This document shows positions 28,255-36,991 of a stretch of 64,000 bases of DNA, piece by piece; within the stretch, counting starts at the first letter, position 1, and every line of letters starts with the position of its first letter. The notes beneath the pieces were generated by a model. The model saw only the letters and a program-made list of their open reading frames with translations. It searched no databases and had not been told where the DNA came from. Both the position numbers and the translations under genes were made by a program. Source of the DNA: Gammaproteobacteria bacterium (GTDB lineage: Bacteria; Pseudomonadota; Gammaproteobacteria; Pseudomonadales; Azotimanducaceae); the NCBI GenBank assembly GCA_003247835.1, contig QJYB01000108.1:1-64000 (forward strand), given 5' to 3'.

Positions 28255-29610
28255 TCAGCGATCCAAGCTCTGGTGCGTGGAGTGATCCATGCTCTGATCT
28301 GCCGCGGAGTCCGCACTCTCGTGCGCGGAATGATCCATGGTCGGCTCAGTCGTCGTTTCCATGTTCTCGTGGCTGGTGCGGTCCATGTCGGGGGCCGCGG
28401 CCGGGTCGTCTGCGCCGGGACTCATGCGCACGAAGTCGGAGGTCTTGCTCGACTCCGAGTCGATGAGGAACTGAGCGGAGCTGACGATGCGGTCGCCGGC
28501 ATCGAGTCCCGCCAGAATCTCCACGGTCTCCCGGCCGATCCGCCCGGGCGTGACCGCCACGGATTTGAAGCGCCCACCGTCCAGGGCCAGCACCACCCGG
28601 TTCTGCTCACCCGTGCGGATCAGCGCCTCCCGCGGTATCAGCAGGGTCGGCGCCGTTGCCCGGGCGGGACGGATGGTGAGGGTCCCGAACATTCCAGGTT
28701 TCAGCGCCCGATCGTCGTTGTTCAGCTGAGCGCGGACCCGCACGGTGCGGGTTTCCTCATTGAGGCTCGGGTAGACATAGTCCACGGTACCTTGCCACTC
28801 CCGCCCAGGCAGGTAGTCGAGCGTGAGGCGGACGTCGTCGCCGTCGAGCACCTCGGCTGCCTGGCGTTCGTAGAGCTCGCCGACCACCCAGACGTGATCC
28901 AGAGGGCCGATGGTCATCACGTTCATGCCGGGCGACACGTACATGCCTTCCCGCACGGCCAGGGTGCGGAGCACACCGGAACGCGGCGCGTGTATGGTGA
29001 TCGTCTGATTCACCCGGCGTGTTCTGCGTACGGCGTCGATGGCATCTTCGGGTACTTCCAGCGCGGCGAGCCGCTCCAGGGCGGCGCGGATCAGTCCCGG
29101 ATTGTCCCGGTTGAGCGCCAGCACCAGTTCCTCCTGGGCGTTCACCAGAGTCGGTGAATACAGCGCGAAGAGCGGCGCACCCTCGGTCACCGGATCCCCT
29201 TCCGCTTTCACGTTCAGCGTCTCGATCCACCCCTCCACCCGTGGATGGATGTGCACCAGCTGGTTCTCGTCGAAGGAAACGTGACCCACCGTGCGGACCT
29301 GGGTTTCGAAGACACCGCGACTGACCTCGGCCGTGCGCACACCCAGGTTGTTGATGACCGCTGGGGAGATGCGGATGGTGCCCGGGGTGTCGTCTTCGTC
29401 GGCGTAGACCGGTATCAGGTCCATGCCCATGGGTGACTTGCCGGGTGCATCGCGCCGGTAGTTGGGATCCATGGGCGCCACCCAGTACAGGGGCTTGGGT
29501 TCGCTTTCAGTGCGCGATGCCATGTCCGCGTCGTCCGACAGCAGTCGCGACAGCAGGAAACCTGCAAGCAGACCGGCGAGCAGGATCGCCATGACTTGGA
29601 GCCGTTTCAT
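28255..29610 (-). CDS. cusB: Copper/silver efflux RND periplasmic adaptor
   Basis: This 451-residue membrane-fusion protein has an N-terminal signal anchor (residues about 8-25), then a heavy-metal-binding domain YWVAPMDPNYRRDAPGKSP plus MGMDLIPVY, the CusB signature. Lipoyl, helical hairpin, beta-barrel and membrane-proximal domains follow. The C-terminal 50 residues are unusual: a His/Met tail with repeats MDHSAHES, MDHSTHQS and MDRTSHEN, a likely extra Cu site. Start ATG overlaps the TolC-like gene's stop (ATGA). Confidence 0.94.
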   Translation of the reverse strand: MKRLQVMAILLAGLLAGFLLSRLLSDDADMASRTESEPKPLYWVAPMDPNYRRDAPGKSPMGMDLIPVYADEDDTPGTIRISPAVINNLGVRTAEVSRGVFETQVRTVGHVSFDENQLVHIHPRVEGWIETLNVKAEGDPVTEGAPLFALYSPTLVNAQEELVLALNRDNPGLIRAALERLAALEVPEDAIDAVRRTRRVNQTITIHAPRSGVLRTLAVREGMYVSPGMNVMTIGPLDHVWVVGELYERQAAEVLDGDDVRLTLDYLPGREWQGTVDYVYPSLNEETRTVRVRAQLNNDDRALKPGMFGTLTIRPARATAPTLLIPREALIRTGEQNRVVLALDGGRFKSVAVTPGRIGRETVEILAGLDAGDRIVSSAQFLIDSESSKTSDFVRMSPGADDPAAAPDMDRTSHENMETTTEPTMDHSAHESADSAADQSMDHSTHQSLDR

Positions 29611-30941
29611 GATGGATCCCCCATGCCGTTTGGCTGCCTGCCCGGGTCGGGTACCCGGGTCAGCAGGTAGTTGAGGCGGGCCAGCGTCTGCTGACGGGCC
29701 ACGTCGATGGCGAGGGCGTCGATCTTCGTGTCGAGCTCGGCGATGCGCGCCCGCACCGCCTCGGCGAAGTCCCCATCGGCATTGTTGTACGCGGACAGCG
29801 AGGCCTCAGCCTGTGCGCTCATCTGCGGGAGCAGGCGCTCGGCATAGAGGGCGCGGCGCTCGTTCAGGCGGGCGAGCTCGGCGCGGCTGCTCGTAAGCTC
29901 CGCCACGAGCTGGCGCACCAGCAGGTCGCGGTCGGATCGGGCCGCGGCTTCCCTGGCCATGGCGGCGCTCACCTCGCGGTCCTGCCGGTTCGCATGAAAC
30001 AGCGGCAGGTCCAGGGTGACACCGATGGAGACCAGGTCGTCCCGGCTGTTGCCCGTGGCATCGTCCGCCCGGTAGCCATACTGGGCATTGAGTCCCCAGC
30101 CCGGCCGATACTTCTGTCGCGCGAGATCGATACTGGTGGCGACCGAGGCGATCCGCTGGTCGCTGGCGAGCACGGCGGGGTGCCGGTACATCTCGTTGAA
30201 CAGAGACTGGGCATCCGCCGGCTCGGAAACCATCGGCCGCCCCGGATCCGCAAGCTCGGGCAGGGATGCTGCGAGGGGGCTCGAGACCGTCGGGCCGATG
30301 AACTCCGAAAGTCGCTGCCGGGCCGTGTCCTGGCGCTGCCTGAGCATGGTGAGCCGGTCGTCGAGGCGGGTGAGCTCGAGCTGGGCACGGATCAGGTCCT
30401 GCTGGCGCGCCCGGCCGACCGCCGACGCGTACTGCGCTTCGGCCGCTTCCACCAGCTGCTCGAAGAGCGCACGGTCCTGCTCGATCAGGGAACGGCTCGC
30501 CTGGGCTAGATACGCGTCCAGATACAGCCGCGACACGGTAGCGGTGAGCATGGCGCGTCGGTCGGCCCGCCGCAGTGGCTCCGCCGCTGCCAGCTCCTCT
30601 TTCTGGGCCCGGGCGAGGGCGAGGGATCTTCCTCGTGGGAACTGCTGGCTGACGCCGACGGCCACCTGGGTCATGGGTTCCTGATGAATGTCGAAGCTCC
30701 AGGCGGGAAAGTTGAGTGCCTGCAGCGCCAGGCGCGGATCGGGGAGGCTGCCGGCAGCGACCGCTTCGTCACGCAGTGCATTCTCCGTTTCCCGGCTGCC
30801 ACCGAGCCACGGATCCGAGTCGATGGCGGCCTGCACCGCTGCGTCGAGCGTCAGCGGCTGCCCATCGGCAGCTGCGGTCGGTTGGCTGAGCGCCAGCAGC
30901 AGAGCGAATGCCAGCACCGTGGGATGTCTTGTCGAGTTCAT
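29607..30941 (-). CDS. TolC-family outer-membrane channel (CusC-like)
   Basis: The 444-residue protein has a signal peptide ending TAAA, and the two-fold repeated helical barrel of the TolC/OEP family (ALALQALNFPAWSFDI, ARQRLSEFIGPTV, LDLPLFHANRQDREV). As the first pump gene of the operon, it probably forms the outer-membrane duct for CusBA. No lipobox Cys is visible after the signal, in contrast to E. coli CusC. The downstream cusB start overlaps its stop. Confidence 0.92.
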   Translation of the reverse strand: MNSTRHPTVLAFALLLALSQPTAAADGQPLTLDAAVQAAIDSDPWLGGSRETENALRDEAVAAGSLPDPRLALQALNFPAWSFDIHQEPMTQVAVGVSQQFPRGRSLALARAQKEELAAAEPLRRADRRAMLTATVSRLYLDAYLAQASRSLIEQDRALFEQLVEAAEAQYASAVGRARQQDLIRAQLELTRLDDRLTMLRQRQDTARQRLSEFIGPTVSSPLAASLPELADPGRPMVSEPADAQSLFNEMYRHPAVLASDQRIASVATSIDLARQKYRPGWGLNAQYGYRADDATGNSRDDLVSIGVTLDLPLFHANRQDREVSAAMAREAAARSDRDLLVRQLVAELTSSRAELARLNERRALYAERLLPQMSAQAEASLSAYNNADGDFAEAVRARIAELDTKIDALAIDVARQQTLARLNYLLTRVPDPGRQPNGMGDPS

Positions 30942-31011
30942 GGCCTTCTCCAGAAAGGCGTATCTTGCAACGGCGGGTTTGCCGTCGCGGTTCTTGGAAC
31001 GGTTCTGGAGA

Positions 31012-31443
31012 TCAGGCGATGGGTGGTCGGAAAATGCTGGCGGTGAGTGTGAGGTAGGGTGGCAGCCAGTCCGGCTCGCGCTGGATCCGGACTGTCATCG
31101 TGGCGGCCACCGGTCCGGTGACTGGTGAGACGAGGATCTGTACGCCGCCGAGGGTGCAACCACCCATGGCGCAGTCCATGGGCGTCATGCCGTCGCAGCA
31201 GCTGCGGTCACCGTTGTCGTCGGATATATCCGTCCCGGTGGCAGCAGTTTGATGGTGATTGCCGTGATGTGACTGGGCCTGAGCGTGACCGGCAAGGTCC
31301 ATGTGGGCCGTGTGCCGGGTGCTGGCGGGATCCGACTCACCCATGGCGCAAGGCGCACGGCCGACGGCCGTTGCCGCCTGGGCAAGCAGCGCCAGAACGA
31401 GGACAGCGGCGGCTGCGGAGCCTTTTCTCGAGCTTGATTTCAC
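31012..31443 (-). CDS. Cys/His-rich secreted protein, CopL/DUF2946-like
   Basis: This 143-residue product starts at GTG 31443 with a signal peptide ending ATA. The mature part is rich in His, Met and Cys (CAMGES, HSHHGNHH-type runs, SCCDGM, DCAMGGC) and ends IFRPPIA. Such proteins head copper operons in Xanthomonas and relatives (CopL family), where they help copper-responsive expression. The gene lies 70 bp upstream of the TolC-like gene on the same strand. The homology is pattern-based only. Confidence 0.68.
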   Translation of the reverse strand: MKSSSRKGSAAAAVLVLALLAQAATAVGRAPCAMGESDPASTRHTAHMDLAGHAQAQSHHGNHHQTAATGTDISDDNGDRSCCDGMTPMDCAMGGCTLGGVQILVSPVTGPVAATMTVRIQREPDWLPPYLTLTASIFRPPIA

Positions 31444-31555
31444 CGTGTTTACGGGCCCGGTAGCCTGCGAACGGCTGCCAGGGTATCACAGCTGCCAGTG
31501 ATTCCTGTGCGGCAGGTCGCGAACGACCGGTTCGACGTGCCACGGGGTAAGCACC

Positions 31556-31810
31556 GTGACCCTGCTAGACTCCATGAGACTATTTCGCGGAGAGCAACAG
31601 CGGATGAGACGGGAGCCGGGCAGCCCGATCTTCTGGCTGACTGTCAGCGTGCTGCTGTTCGTGGTGGTGCCCTACGGTTTTCTCGGCGAGAGCGAGCCGC
31701 GCTTCGCGCACCTGCCGGTCTGGTTCTACCTGTCCCTGGCGGCGTCTGTCGCCATTGCGGCGCTGTCTGCCTGGCGCATCGTCCGCTTCTGGGACGAGCC
31801 CGATGACTGA
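31556..31810 (+). CDS. Small membrane protein (DUF3311-like), symporter partner
   Basis: The 84-residue product contains two predicted membrane helices (about residues 24-40 and 55-74). It overlaps the symporter gene by 8 bp. Short two-helix proteins of the DUF3311 type are typically encoded immediately before sodium:solute symporters and are thought to support them. Start choices are GTG 31556, ATG 31574 or ATG 31604; GTG 31556 has GGGGTAA 6 bp upstream and is given here. Confidence 0.75.
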   Translation: MTLLDSMRLFRGEQQRMRREPGSPIFWLTVSVLLFVVVPYGFLGESEPRFAHLPVWFYLSLAASVAIAALSAWRIVRFWDEPDD

Positions 31811-33329
31811 CACACTCAAGCTCGGCTCCGAAGCCGTCCTCATTCTCGGCCTGTACCTCACGGCCACGCTCGTGATCGGCTTCCTGGCCCGATCGCGCGG
31901 GCGGATGACACCGGGCGACTACTTTCTCGGTGGGCGGACCACCGGTGCGGTGGTGCTGTTCTTTACGATGCAGGCCACCCAGTACAGCGGCAACGCGTTC
32001 TTCGGCTTCACCGGCATGGGCTATCGCAACGGTCTCATCTGGATCCTCGCCATCCCGCTGATCGGCCTCATCATCACCGCCCAGCTGTCGTTCGCACCCC
32101 GGCTCTACGTGTTGTCCAGGCGCCGGCACTACCTGACACCCGCGGACTACTACGCGGACCGTTACGGGAGCACCACCTTGCGGCTCATCGTTGCCGTGCT
32201 GACCATCGTCTCCATGTTTCCCTACCTGATGATCCAGGCCGAGGCCACGGGGCACGCCATCGTCGGCCTCACTTCCGGCGCGCTGCCGTTCTGGTCCGGC
32301 GTGGTGTTCATTGCCGTCGTCATGTCGATCTACATCTCCGTGGGCGGCTGGCGCGGCGTTGTCTGGACAGACGCGTTTCAGGGTGTGCTGCTGACGCTGG
32401 CCATGCTGGGTGCCACTGCCGTGGTGCTGCAGATGGCCGGCGGGCTCGGCCATGTGGTGGACACGCTCGACCGCATCCAGCCTGCGCTGCTGACCGCGCC
32501 GGCGGATGCGCAATCCGCCACGTCGCGTTGGCTGTCTCTGCTGGTGGTGTCGGCCATCGGCTTCGCCATGTACCCGCAGGCCGTGCAGCGAATCTACGCG
32601 GCCCGTACCGTGGGTGCGTTGAAGCGCAGCTTTCTGGCCATGCTGGTGGTGCCGTTCGCGCTTGGCGCCTGCACGCTGCTCATCGGCCTGTCCGGCGCCG
32701 TGCTGCATCCGGGGCTCGCCGGATCCGAGTCGGACGGTGTGTTCGCCCTGCTGCTGGCCGATGCGCTCGATCATCACTACTGGCTGGTGGTCTTCGTGCT
32801 CTGCGGTGTGCTGGCCGCGATCATGTCCACGTCCTCGTCGGTTGTGCTGTCGCTGTCGTCGATCTTCACGCGGGACGTCTACCACACGGTGGTGCGTCCC
32901 CACGCCGGCGATCGCGAGCTCGCGCTGGCCGGTCGGGTATTCGTATCGATCATCCTGCTGCTGGTGGTGCTGGCCTCGGTCAGCCCGACGGCAACCCTCT
33001 GGAGACTCACGGAGATCAAGATCGAGCTGCTCATGCAGCTCTTTCCACCGCTGATTCTCGGGCTCTACTGGCGGCGGACGACCACCCGCGCCGTCATCGC
33101 CGGCATACTGACGGGTGCTGCGGTCGTGGGGCTGATGATCGTCGCCGGGTATCCGCGGTGGTGGCTGTTTCAGGCCGGGCTCTACGGCTTCGCGGTCAAC
33201 CTGGCCGTCTGTGTGCTTGTCTCCCTGGCAGCAAGGCCCGATCCTCTTGCTCAGGAACGGGTGGATCGGGAGTTTTTTGCACCGTTCAAACGTGAGGACG
33301 AGACGAACCTGAGATCGATCAGGACATGA
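31803..33329 (+). CDS. Sodium:solute symporter family transporter
   Basis: This 508-residue inner-membrane protein of the SSS (solute:sodium symporter) family has about 13 hydrophobic helices. Family motifs include TPGDYFLGGRTTG, TPADYYADRYGS, GGWRGVVWTDAFQG and the MSTSSSVVLSLSSIF stretch for Na+ coordination. Start is ATG 31803, inside the small partner gene. Pantothenate, proline or carboxylate transport are all possible; the substrate cannot be told. The 3' end overlaps the convergent GST gene by 11 bp. Confidence 0.92.
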   Translation: MTDTLKLGSEAVLILGLYLTATLVIGFLARSRGRMTPGDYFLGGRTTGAVVLFFTMQATQYSGNAFFGFTGMGYRNGLIWILAIPLIGLIITAQLSFAPRLYVLSRRRHYLTPADYYADRYGSTTLRLIVAVLTIVSMFPYLMIQAEATGHAIVGLTSGALPFWSGVVFIAVVMSIYISVGGWRGVVWTDAFQGVLLTLAMLGATAVVLQMAGGLGHVVDTLDRIQPALLTAPADAQSATSRWLSLLVVSAIGFAMYPQAVQRIYAARTVGALKRSFLAMLVVPFALGACTLLIGLSGAVLHPGLAGSESDGVFALLLADALDHHYWLVVFVLCGVLAAIMSTSSSVVLSLSSIFTRDVYHTVVRPHAGDRELALAGRVFVSIILLLVVLASVSPTATLWRLTEIKIELLMQLFPPLILGLYWRRTTTRAVIAGILTGAAVVGLMIVAGYPRWWLFQAGLYGFAVNLAVCVLVSLAARPDPLAQERVDREFFAPFKREDETNLRSIRT

Positions 33330-34101
33330 CTTCCGCGATCTCTTTCGCGACGTCCGAACCAGCCTGACGGAAAGCAGCGACAACCGGCTGCGGGGCCCAG
33401 CGGGTAACGGCTTCCGCAAAGGCGGGGCGTTGTTGAACCGCCCGGTACCATCGGGCCAGCTGAGGGCGACCGTCGATCTCAGCTGAAAGGTTGAGATGGT
33501 CGACCCGGATCACGTACGGCAGCAAGGCACAGTCGGCGAGACTGAACGCATCTCCCGTCAGCCATGCTCGGGAAGCAAGCCATGTTTCTGCGAGATCGAA
33601 CATCTCCCGGTGAATCTCCATCGCGTTTCGGAACACAGGCGCGCGAACGCCCTCATCAACTACGGACCGACGAGCTTCCCGGCGTGTCGAGTTTGGTATC
33701 TTGTCGATCAGCGCTTCCACTTCTGCTCTGGGCCGTCGCAGCAGCGCAGGTCTCGCACCGATGGCGTAAGTCAGCACGCCACAGGCGCCGTGCAGGGAGT
33801 CGTCTATCTTTTTGCAGAAGTAGCGCATCCGGTGGCGGTCCACCGGATCAACGGGCTTCAGCGAGACTTCGGGATACGCGTCATCCAGATATTCGTTGAT
33901 CAGTGTCGATTCGACCATGACGTTGCCGTTGTCTTCCAGGGTCGGCACCACTGCGTTGGGGTTCAGCTTCAGATAGTCCGGCTCGAACTGCTCGCCCTTC
34001 TGCAGGTCGATGATCGTGCTTTCGTAGGCCAGGCCTTTTTCGTGAAGCACCATGCGAACCTTCTGCGAGCAGGTCGATATGGGATTGTGATAGAGCCGCA
34101 T
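33319..34101 (-). CDS. Glutathione S-transferase, zeta/maleylpyruvate-isomerase-like motif
   Basis: The 260-residue protein has an N-terminal thioredoxin-like domain (MRLYHNPISTCSQKVRMVLH), cis-Pro in NAVVPTL, and glutathione-binding ESTLINEYLDD. The motif STCSQKVR resembles the SxCSxxVR motif of zeta-class GSTs such as maleylpyruvate and maleylacetoacetate isomerases, with a Cys in the active loop. The C-terminal helical domain is longer than usual. It stands beside a VOC extradiol-like gene in a catabolic region containing FAH and cupin genes, so an isomerase role is plausible. Confidence 0.82.
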   Translation of the reverse strand: MRLYHNPISTCSQKVRMVLHEKGLAYESTIIDLQKGEQFEPDYLKLNPNAVVPTLEDNGNVMVESTLINEYLDDAYPEVSLKPVDPVDRHRMRYFCKKIDDSLHGACGVLTYAIGARPALLRRPRAEVEALIDKIPNSTRREARRSVVDEGVRAPVFRNAMEIHREMFDLAETWLASRAWLTGDAFSLADCALLPYVIRVDHLNLSAEIDGRPQLARWYRAVQQRPAFAEAVTRWAPQPVVAAFRQAGSDVAKEIAEVMS

Positions 34102-34147
34102 GGCGGTTTCCTTTTCGTCGTGACGTCTGTATCTGAGCGTCGAGTTT

Positions 34148-34750
34148 TCAATCTCGAGGCAACTGTGCCGGCACATCCGCAGGTGCAATTTTCGGGCGCC
34201 TCGTCAGTTCCTCGAGTGCTTCGCCGGCCTGGAAACGTGCGATGAGGTCGTCCGGGTCGAACTTCACACCGATAGGATTGTCCGGAAAGTCGCTGCCCGC
34301 ATACCAGTCGCTCACCTGCTCGCTGGTCTCGAAGACGTCGATTTCGAGTTCCACCTGATTGCCATCCGGATCGCGATAGTAAAACGAAAGATTCGGGCCG
34401 TGATTGATGCACCAGTAAGGATGGATGCCCGTTTCGCGCAGACGCTGGTAGGTGGCGAGAAGATCTCCGAGAGACGCGTAGGTGAAAGCGCAGTGATCCA
34501 TTGTGGCGATGGTCGCGTCCTTGTCCTTCAACCCCGGCATTTCGACGATTGCGATCCGGTGATGCTCGTCATCGAAGGTGAGAAAGGTGAGGAACGGATT
34601 GTGGAGCGATGGTTCCGCCTCGAGCACCGTGCGGTACCACTGCACCATCTCCTCTTTCCGCGATGTGCGGAACACGATATGGGCAAACCTGACCGGGGCG
34701 ACCTTATCCCGCCGGGCAGCCGGGACGGGTACGCCTTCGTGCTGGTGCAT
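34148..34750 (-). CDS. VOC-family protein, extradiol dioxygenase-like
   Basis: The 200-residue protein is of the glyoxalase/extradiol VOC superfamily. Metal ligands of the 2-His-1-Glu triad are visible as H24, H86 and E134 (or E136), in the motifs RFAHIVF, TMDHCAF and GNQVELEI. NHGPNLSFYYRDPDG is typical of type I extradiol enzymes. The length suggests a single VOC module. GGAG lies 5 bp before ATG 34750, and a TTGCCA/TATTTT promoter on this strand lies upstream. Divergent from the TetR gene, it is a likely target of it. Confidence 0.85.
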   Translation of the reverse strand: MHQHEGVPVPAARRDKVAPVRFAHIVFRTSRKEEMVQWYRTVLEAEPSLHNPFLTFLTFDDEHHRIAIVEMPGLKDKDATIATMDHCAFTYASLGDLLATYQRLRETGIHPYWCINHGPNLSFYYRDPDGNQVELEIDVFETSEQVSDWYAGSDFPDNPIGVKFDPDDLIARFQAGEALEELTRRPKIAPADVPAQLPRD

Positions 34751-34780
34751 GCATTCTCCAAAACTTGACATGTGACGAGT

Positions 34781-34809
34781 AAAATAGAAAATAAATCGTC
34801 AGCTGGCAA
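34781..34809 (-). promoter_or_regulatory. Promoter of the VOC dioxygenase-like gene
   Basis: On the minus strand, -35 TTGCCA (34804-34809) and -10 TATTTT (34781-34786) are spaced by 17 bp. A wide 8-bp inverted repeat AAAACTTG (34760-34767) / CAAGTTTT (34807-34814) brackets the promoter and could hold a TetR-dimer pair. A second -35-like TTGACA (34765-34770) points towards the tetR gene. Confidence 0.6.
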
Positions 34810-34826
34810 GTTTTTTAGAGGACCCT

Positions 34827-35465
34827 GTGGCGGAAGCAGTGAGAAAGGATCCCGTCCAGGAACGGGCTCAAATCACGCGAGACCGGCTGCTGAGCGCGGC
34901 CATTCGAAAATTCGCCGCGCTCGGGTACGACACGGCGTCGACGCGGCAGATCGAGGAAGAGGCCGGGGTCAAGCGGGGCCTGATCAACTACCACTTCGGT
35001 TCCAAGGACGCTCTGTGGAAGGCGGCGGCTGGATGGCTGTTCGAGAGAGCCGCGGCGGAGCTGGAAACAGTCGAGGCAGGTGCTGCCAATGTCGATCCAA
35101 TCGCGCGGCTTCGCTATTTCGTGCGCGCGTACGTACGGTTTTCGGCGAGCTACCCGGAAGTCAATCAGCTGATGGTCCGTGAAGGACTGGACGACGACTG
35201 GCGGCTGGATTGGCTGGTCGAGAACATCGTCTCGCCCTGGTACCAGCGGGTGCGGGCGGTGTTCGTGGAAGCGGAGCGTCTGGGCGTGGCGCCGGACATG
35301 CCTTTTCACCATTTCTACTACGTACTCGTCGGCGCCGGAGCGCTGATGTTCTCCATGGCGGGAGAGTCGAAACGACTGGCCGGCATCGACCCTCGTGACG
35401 AGTCGGTGGTCAGTGCTCATGCCGATGCGCTGGCCGAGTTGCTGTTCCCGGGAGGTCGCGAATGA
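34827..35465 (+). CDS. TetR-family transcriptional regulator
   Basis: This 212-residue repressor has an N-terminal helix-turn-helix (RLLSAAIRKFAALGYDTAST...VKRGLINYHFGSKDALW) and a variable ligand-binding C-terminal half (TetR_C type). GTG 34827 follows TTAGAGGA. It is divergent from the VOC gene and overlaps the FAH gene by 4 bp, so it may govern the local catabolic genes and be autoregulated. The inducer is unknown. Confidence 0.92.
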   Translation: MAEAVRKDPVQERAQITRDRLLSAAIRKFAALGYDTASTRQIEEEAGVKRGLINYHFGSKDALWKAAAGWLFERAAAELETVEAGAANVDPIARLRYFVRAYVRFSASYPEVNQLMVREGLDDDWRLDWLVENIVSPWYQRVRAVFVEAERLGVAPDMPFHHFYYVLVGAGALMFSMAGESKRLAGIDPRDESVVSAHADALAELLFPGGRE

Positions 35466-36340
35466 AGCTGGTCACGTTCACCCACGACGATGTCACACGT
35501 ATCGGAGTCGCGGTCGGTGATCACATCATCGATCTGGCAGACGCAGCACCCGAGCTCCCCCGCAGCATGAAGTCATTCCTGTCCGCCGGACCTGCGGCAT
35601 GGGAGCGTGCCCGGTCGCTGGCGGAATCTGGCGCGGTCAATCTGCCGATTGAAGCCGTTCACCTGGAGGCACCGATTCCCGACCCCGGCAAGATCCTCGC
35701 GATCGGCCTCAACTACGCCGATCACGTTGCCGAAAGCGGGGCCGAAGTACCGAAGCATCAGATCTGGTTCAACAAGCAGGCAAACACGGTCGTCGGCCCC
35801 GCCGATCCCATAGTGATCCCGGCTGTGGCACCGAAATTCGTCGATTACGAGGCCGAGCTTGTGGTGGTGATCGGCCGACATTGCCGTCATGTGCCCCGTG
35901 AGCGTGCCCATGAAGTGATCTTCGGCTACACCTGCGGTAATGACGTGTCCGTTCGCGACTGGCAGTTGCGCACGTCGCAATTCACGATCGGCAAATCTTT
36001 TGCCGGTCATGCTCCGCTGGGCCCGTGGATCGTCAGCGCGGACGAATTTGGGGACCCGCACGACAAGGACGTGCGCTGCTACGTCAACGACGAGCAGCGT
36101 CAGAGCTCGAATACCCGCCACCTCATTTTCGACTGCTTCGATCAGATTGCCGAGCTGACCGCAGCGTTCGCGCTCGAGCCCGGGGACGTGGTTTTCACCG
36201 GTACGCCGGGTGGTGTGGGTGCCGCGATGGAACCACGACGATTTCTCGCTCCGGGTGATCGGGTGCGGGTGGAGATCGGCGGCATCGGCGCGCTCGAGAA
36301 CACCTGTACGTCCGAAACAAAGGAAACGGTCATCGTCTAG
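35462..36340 (+). CDS. Fumarylacetoacetate hydrolase family protein
   Basis: The 292-residue FAH-fold enzyme has the motifs GKILAIGLNYADHVAE, VDYEAELVVVIGR (Mg-binding Glu pair), GYTCGNDVSVRDWQ and FTGTPGGVG. Enzymes of this group cleave fumarylpyruvate or fumarylacetoacetate, or act as 2-hydroxyhepta-2,4-diene-1,7-dioate isomerase/decarboxylase in meta pathways. The start overlaps the tetR stop (ATGA). With the GST and the bicupin it could complete a gentisate-type pathway, or with HpaH a meta-type one. Confidence 0.9.
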   Translation: MKLVTFTHDDVTRIGVAVGDHIIDLADAAPELPRSMKSFLSAGPAAWERARSLAESGAVNLPIEAVHLEAPIPDPGKILAIGLNYADHVAESGAEVPKHQIWFNKQANTVVGPADPIVIPAVAPKFVDYEAELVVVIGRHCRHVPRERAHEVIFGYTCGNDVSVRDWQLRTSQFTIGKSFAGHAPLGPWIVSADEFGDPHDKDVRCYVNDEQRQSSNTRHLIFDCFDQIAELTAAFALEPGDVVFTGTPGGVGAAMEPRRFLAPGDRVRVEIGGIGALENTCTSETKETVIV

Positions 36341-36416
36341 CCGGGCCGCAACCCGACGCCGCGAATCGCGTTGTAACCGGTCGGCACTTCATCAACTGCC
36401 AGAGGAGACACACCGC

Positions 36417-36974
36417 ATGGCTTTACTGCCGCACGCCGCCAGCCCCTACACCGCACCAACGGACAGGGACATGCTGCCATCGGAACGTCGCCGGTTCGTG
36501 CAGACGCACCGTACCTGCGTGTTCGGCTATGATCGCTTGAAGGATGGACCCGCCATGTCGATCGTCTACTACGTGCCGGACGAAGATGGATCACTCTGTG
36601 TTGCGACCATGGCTGACCGCGCCAAGGCGAAGGCGGTAGCCCGATCCGGAAAGGTCAGCCTGTGTGTGCTGGATGAGACGTGGCCGTTCACCTACCTTCA
36701 GGTGTATTGCGATGCGGTGGTTGAGCGCGACCCGGAGCTCGTCTGCGACGTCATGATGGGCGTCGCGTGGCGCATGTCCGGCCAGGAACTGCCCGCATCG
36801 GCGCGCGCTGGTGTTCATGCGATGCGCGAGAAAGAGGGCCGGGTGGTTCTGAAATGCAGACCTTACGCCACGTTTGCGACACCGCCTCGGCATCTGGCGA
36901 GCAACGATCAGAAAGAGAGGCTCACGCACTGGCTGTCGGGTTCGGTACCGTGGTCGGCTGACGATCCGACCTGA
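36417..36974 (+). CDS. Pyridoxamine-5'-phosphate-oxidase-like flavin/F420 protein
   Basis: The 185-residue product has a split-barrel flavin-binding fold of the PNPOx-like family, recognisable by FVQTHRTCVFGYDR, ATMADRAKAKAVARSGKVSLCVLDE and LKCRPYATFATPPRHL. It may bind FMN, heme or F420; F420 is rare in gammaproteobacteria. The RBS AGAGGAGA precedes ATG 36417. It follows the FAH gene by 76 bp. The function is not evident. Confidence 0.82.
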   Translation: MALLPHAASPYTAPTDRDMLPSERRRFVQTHRTCVFGYDRLKDGPAMSIVYYVPDEDGSLCVATMADRAKAKAVARSGKVSLCVLDETWPFTYLQVYCDAVVERDPELVCDVMMGVAWRMSGQELPASARAGVHAMREKEGRVVLKCRPYATFATPPRHLASNDQKERLTHWLSGSVPWSADDPT

Positions 36975-36991
36975 TGTTTTTCGCGGGTGAA

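Noticed and set aside
25425-28466. Long open frame on the plus strand opposite cusA and cusB
   Set aside because: His/Asp/Gly/Arg-rich composition and no domain motifs; it is the antisense shadow of the clearly coding cusA/cusB frames in G+C-rich DNA.
31644-33419. Long minus-strand frame opposite the sodium:solute symporter
   Set aside because: Very Gln/His/Arg-rich, without domains, while the plus strand encodes a complete 13-helix transporter.
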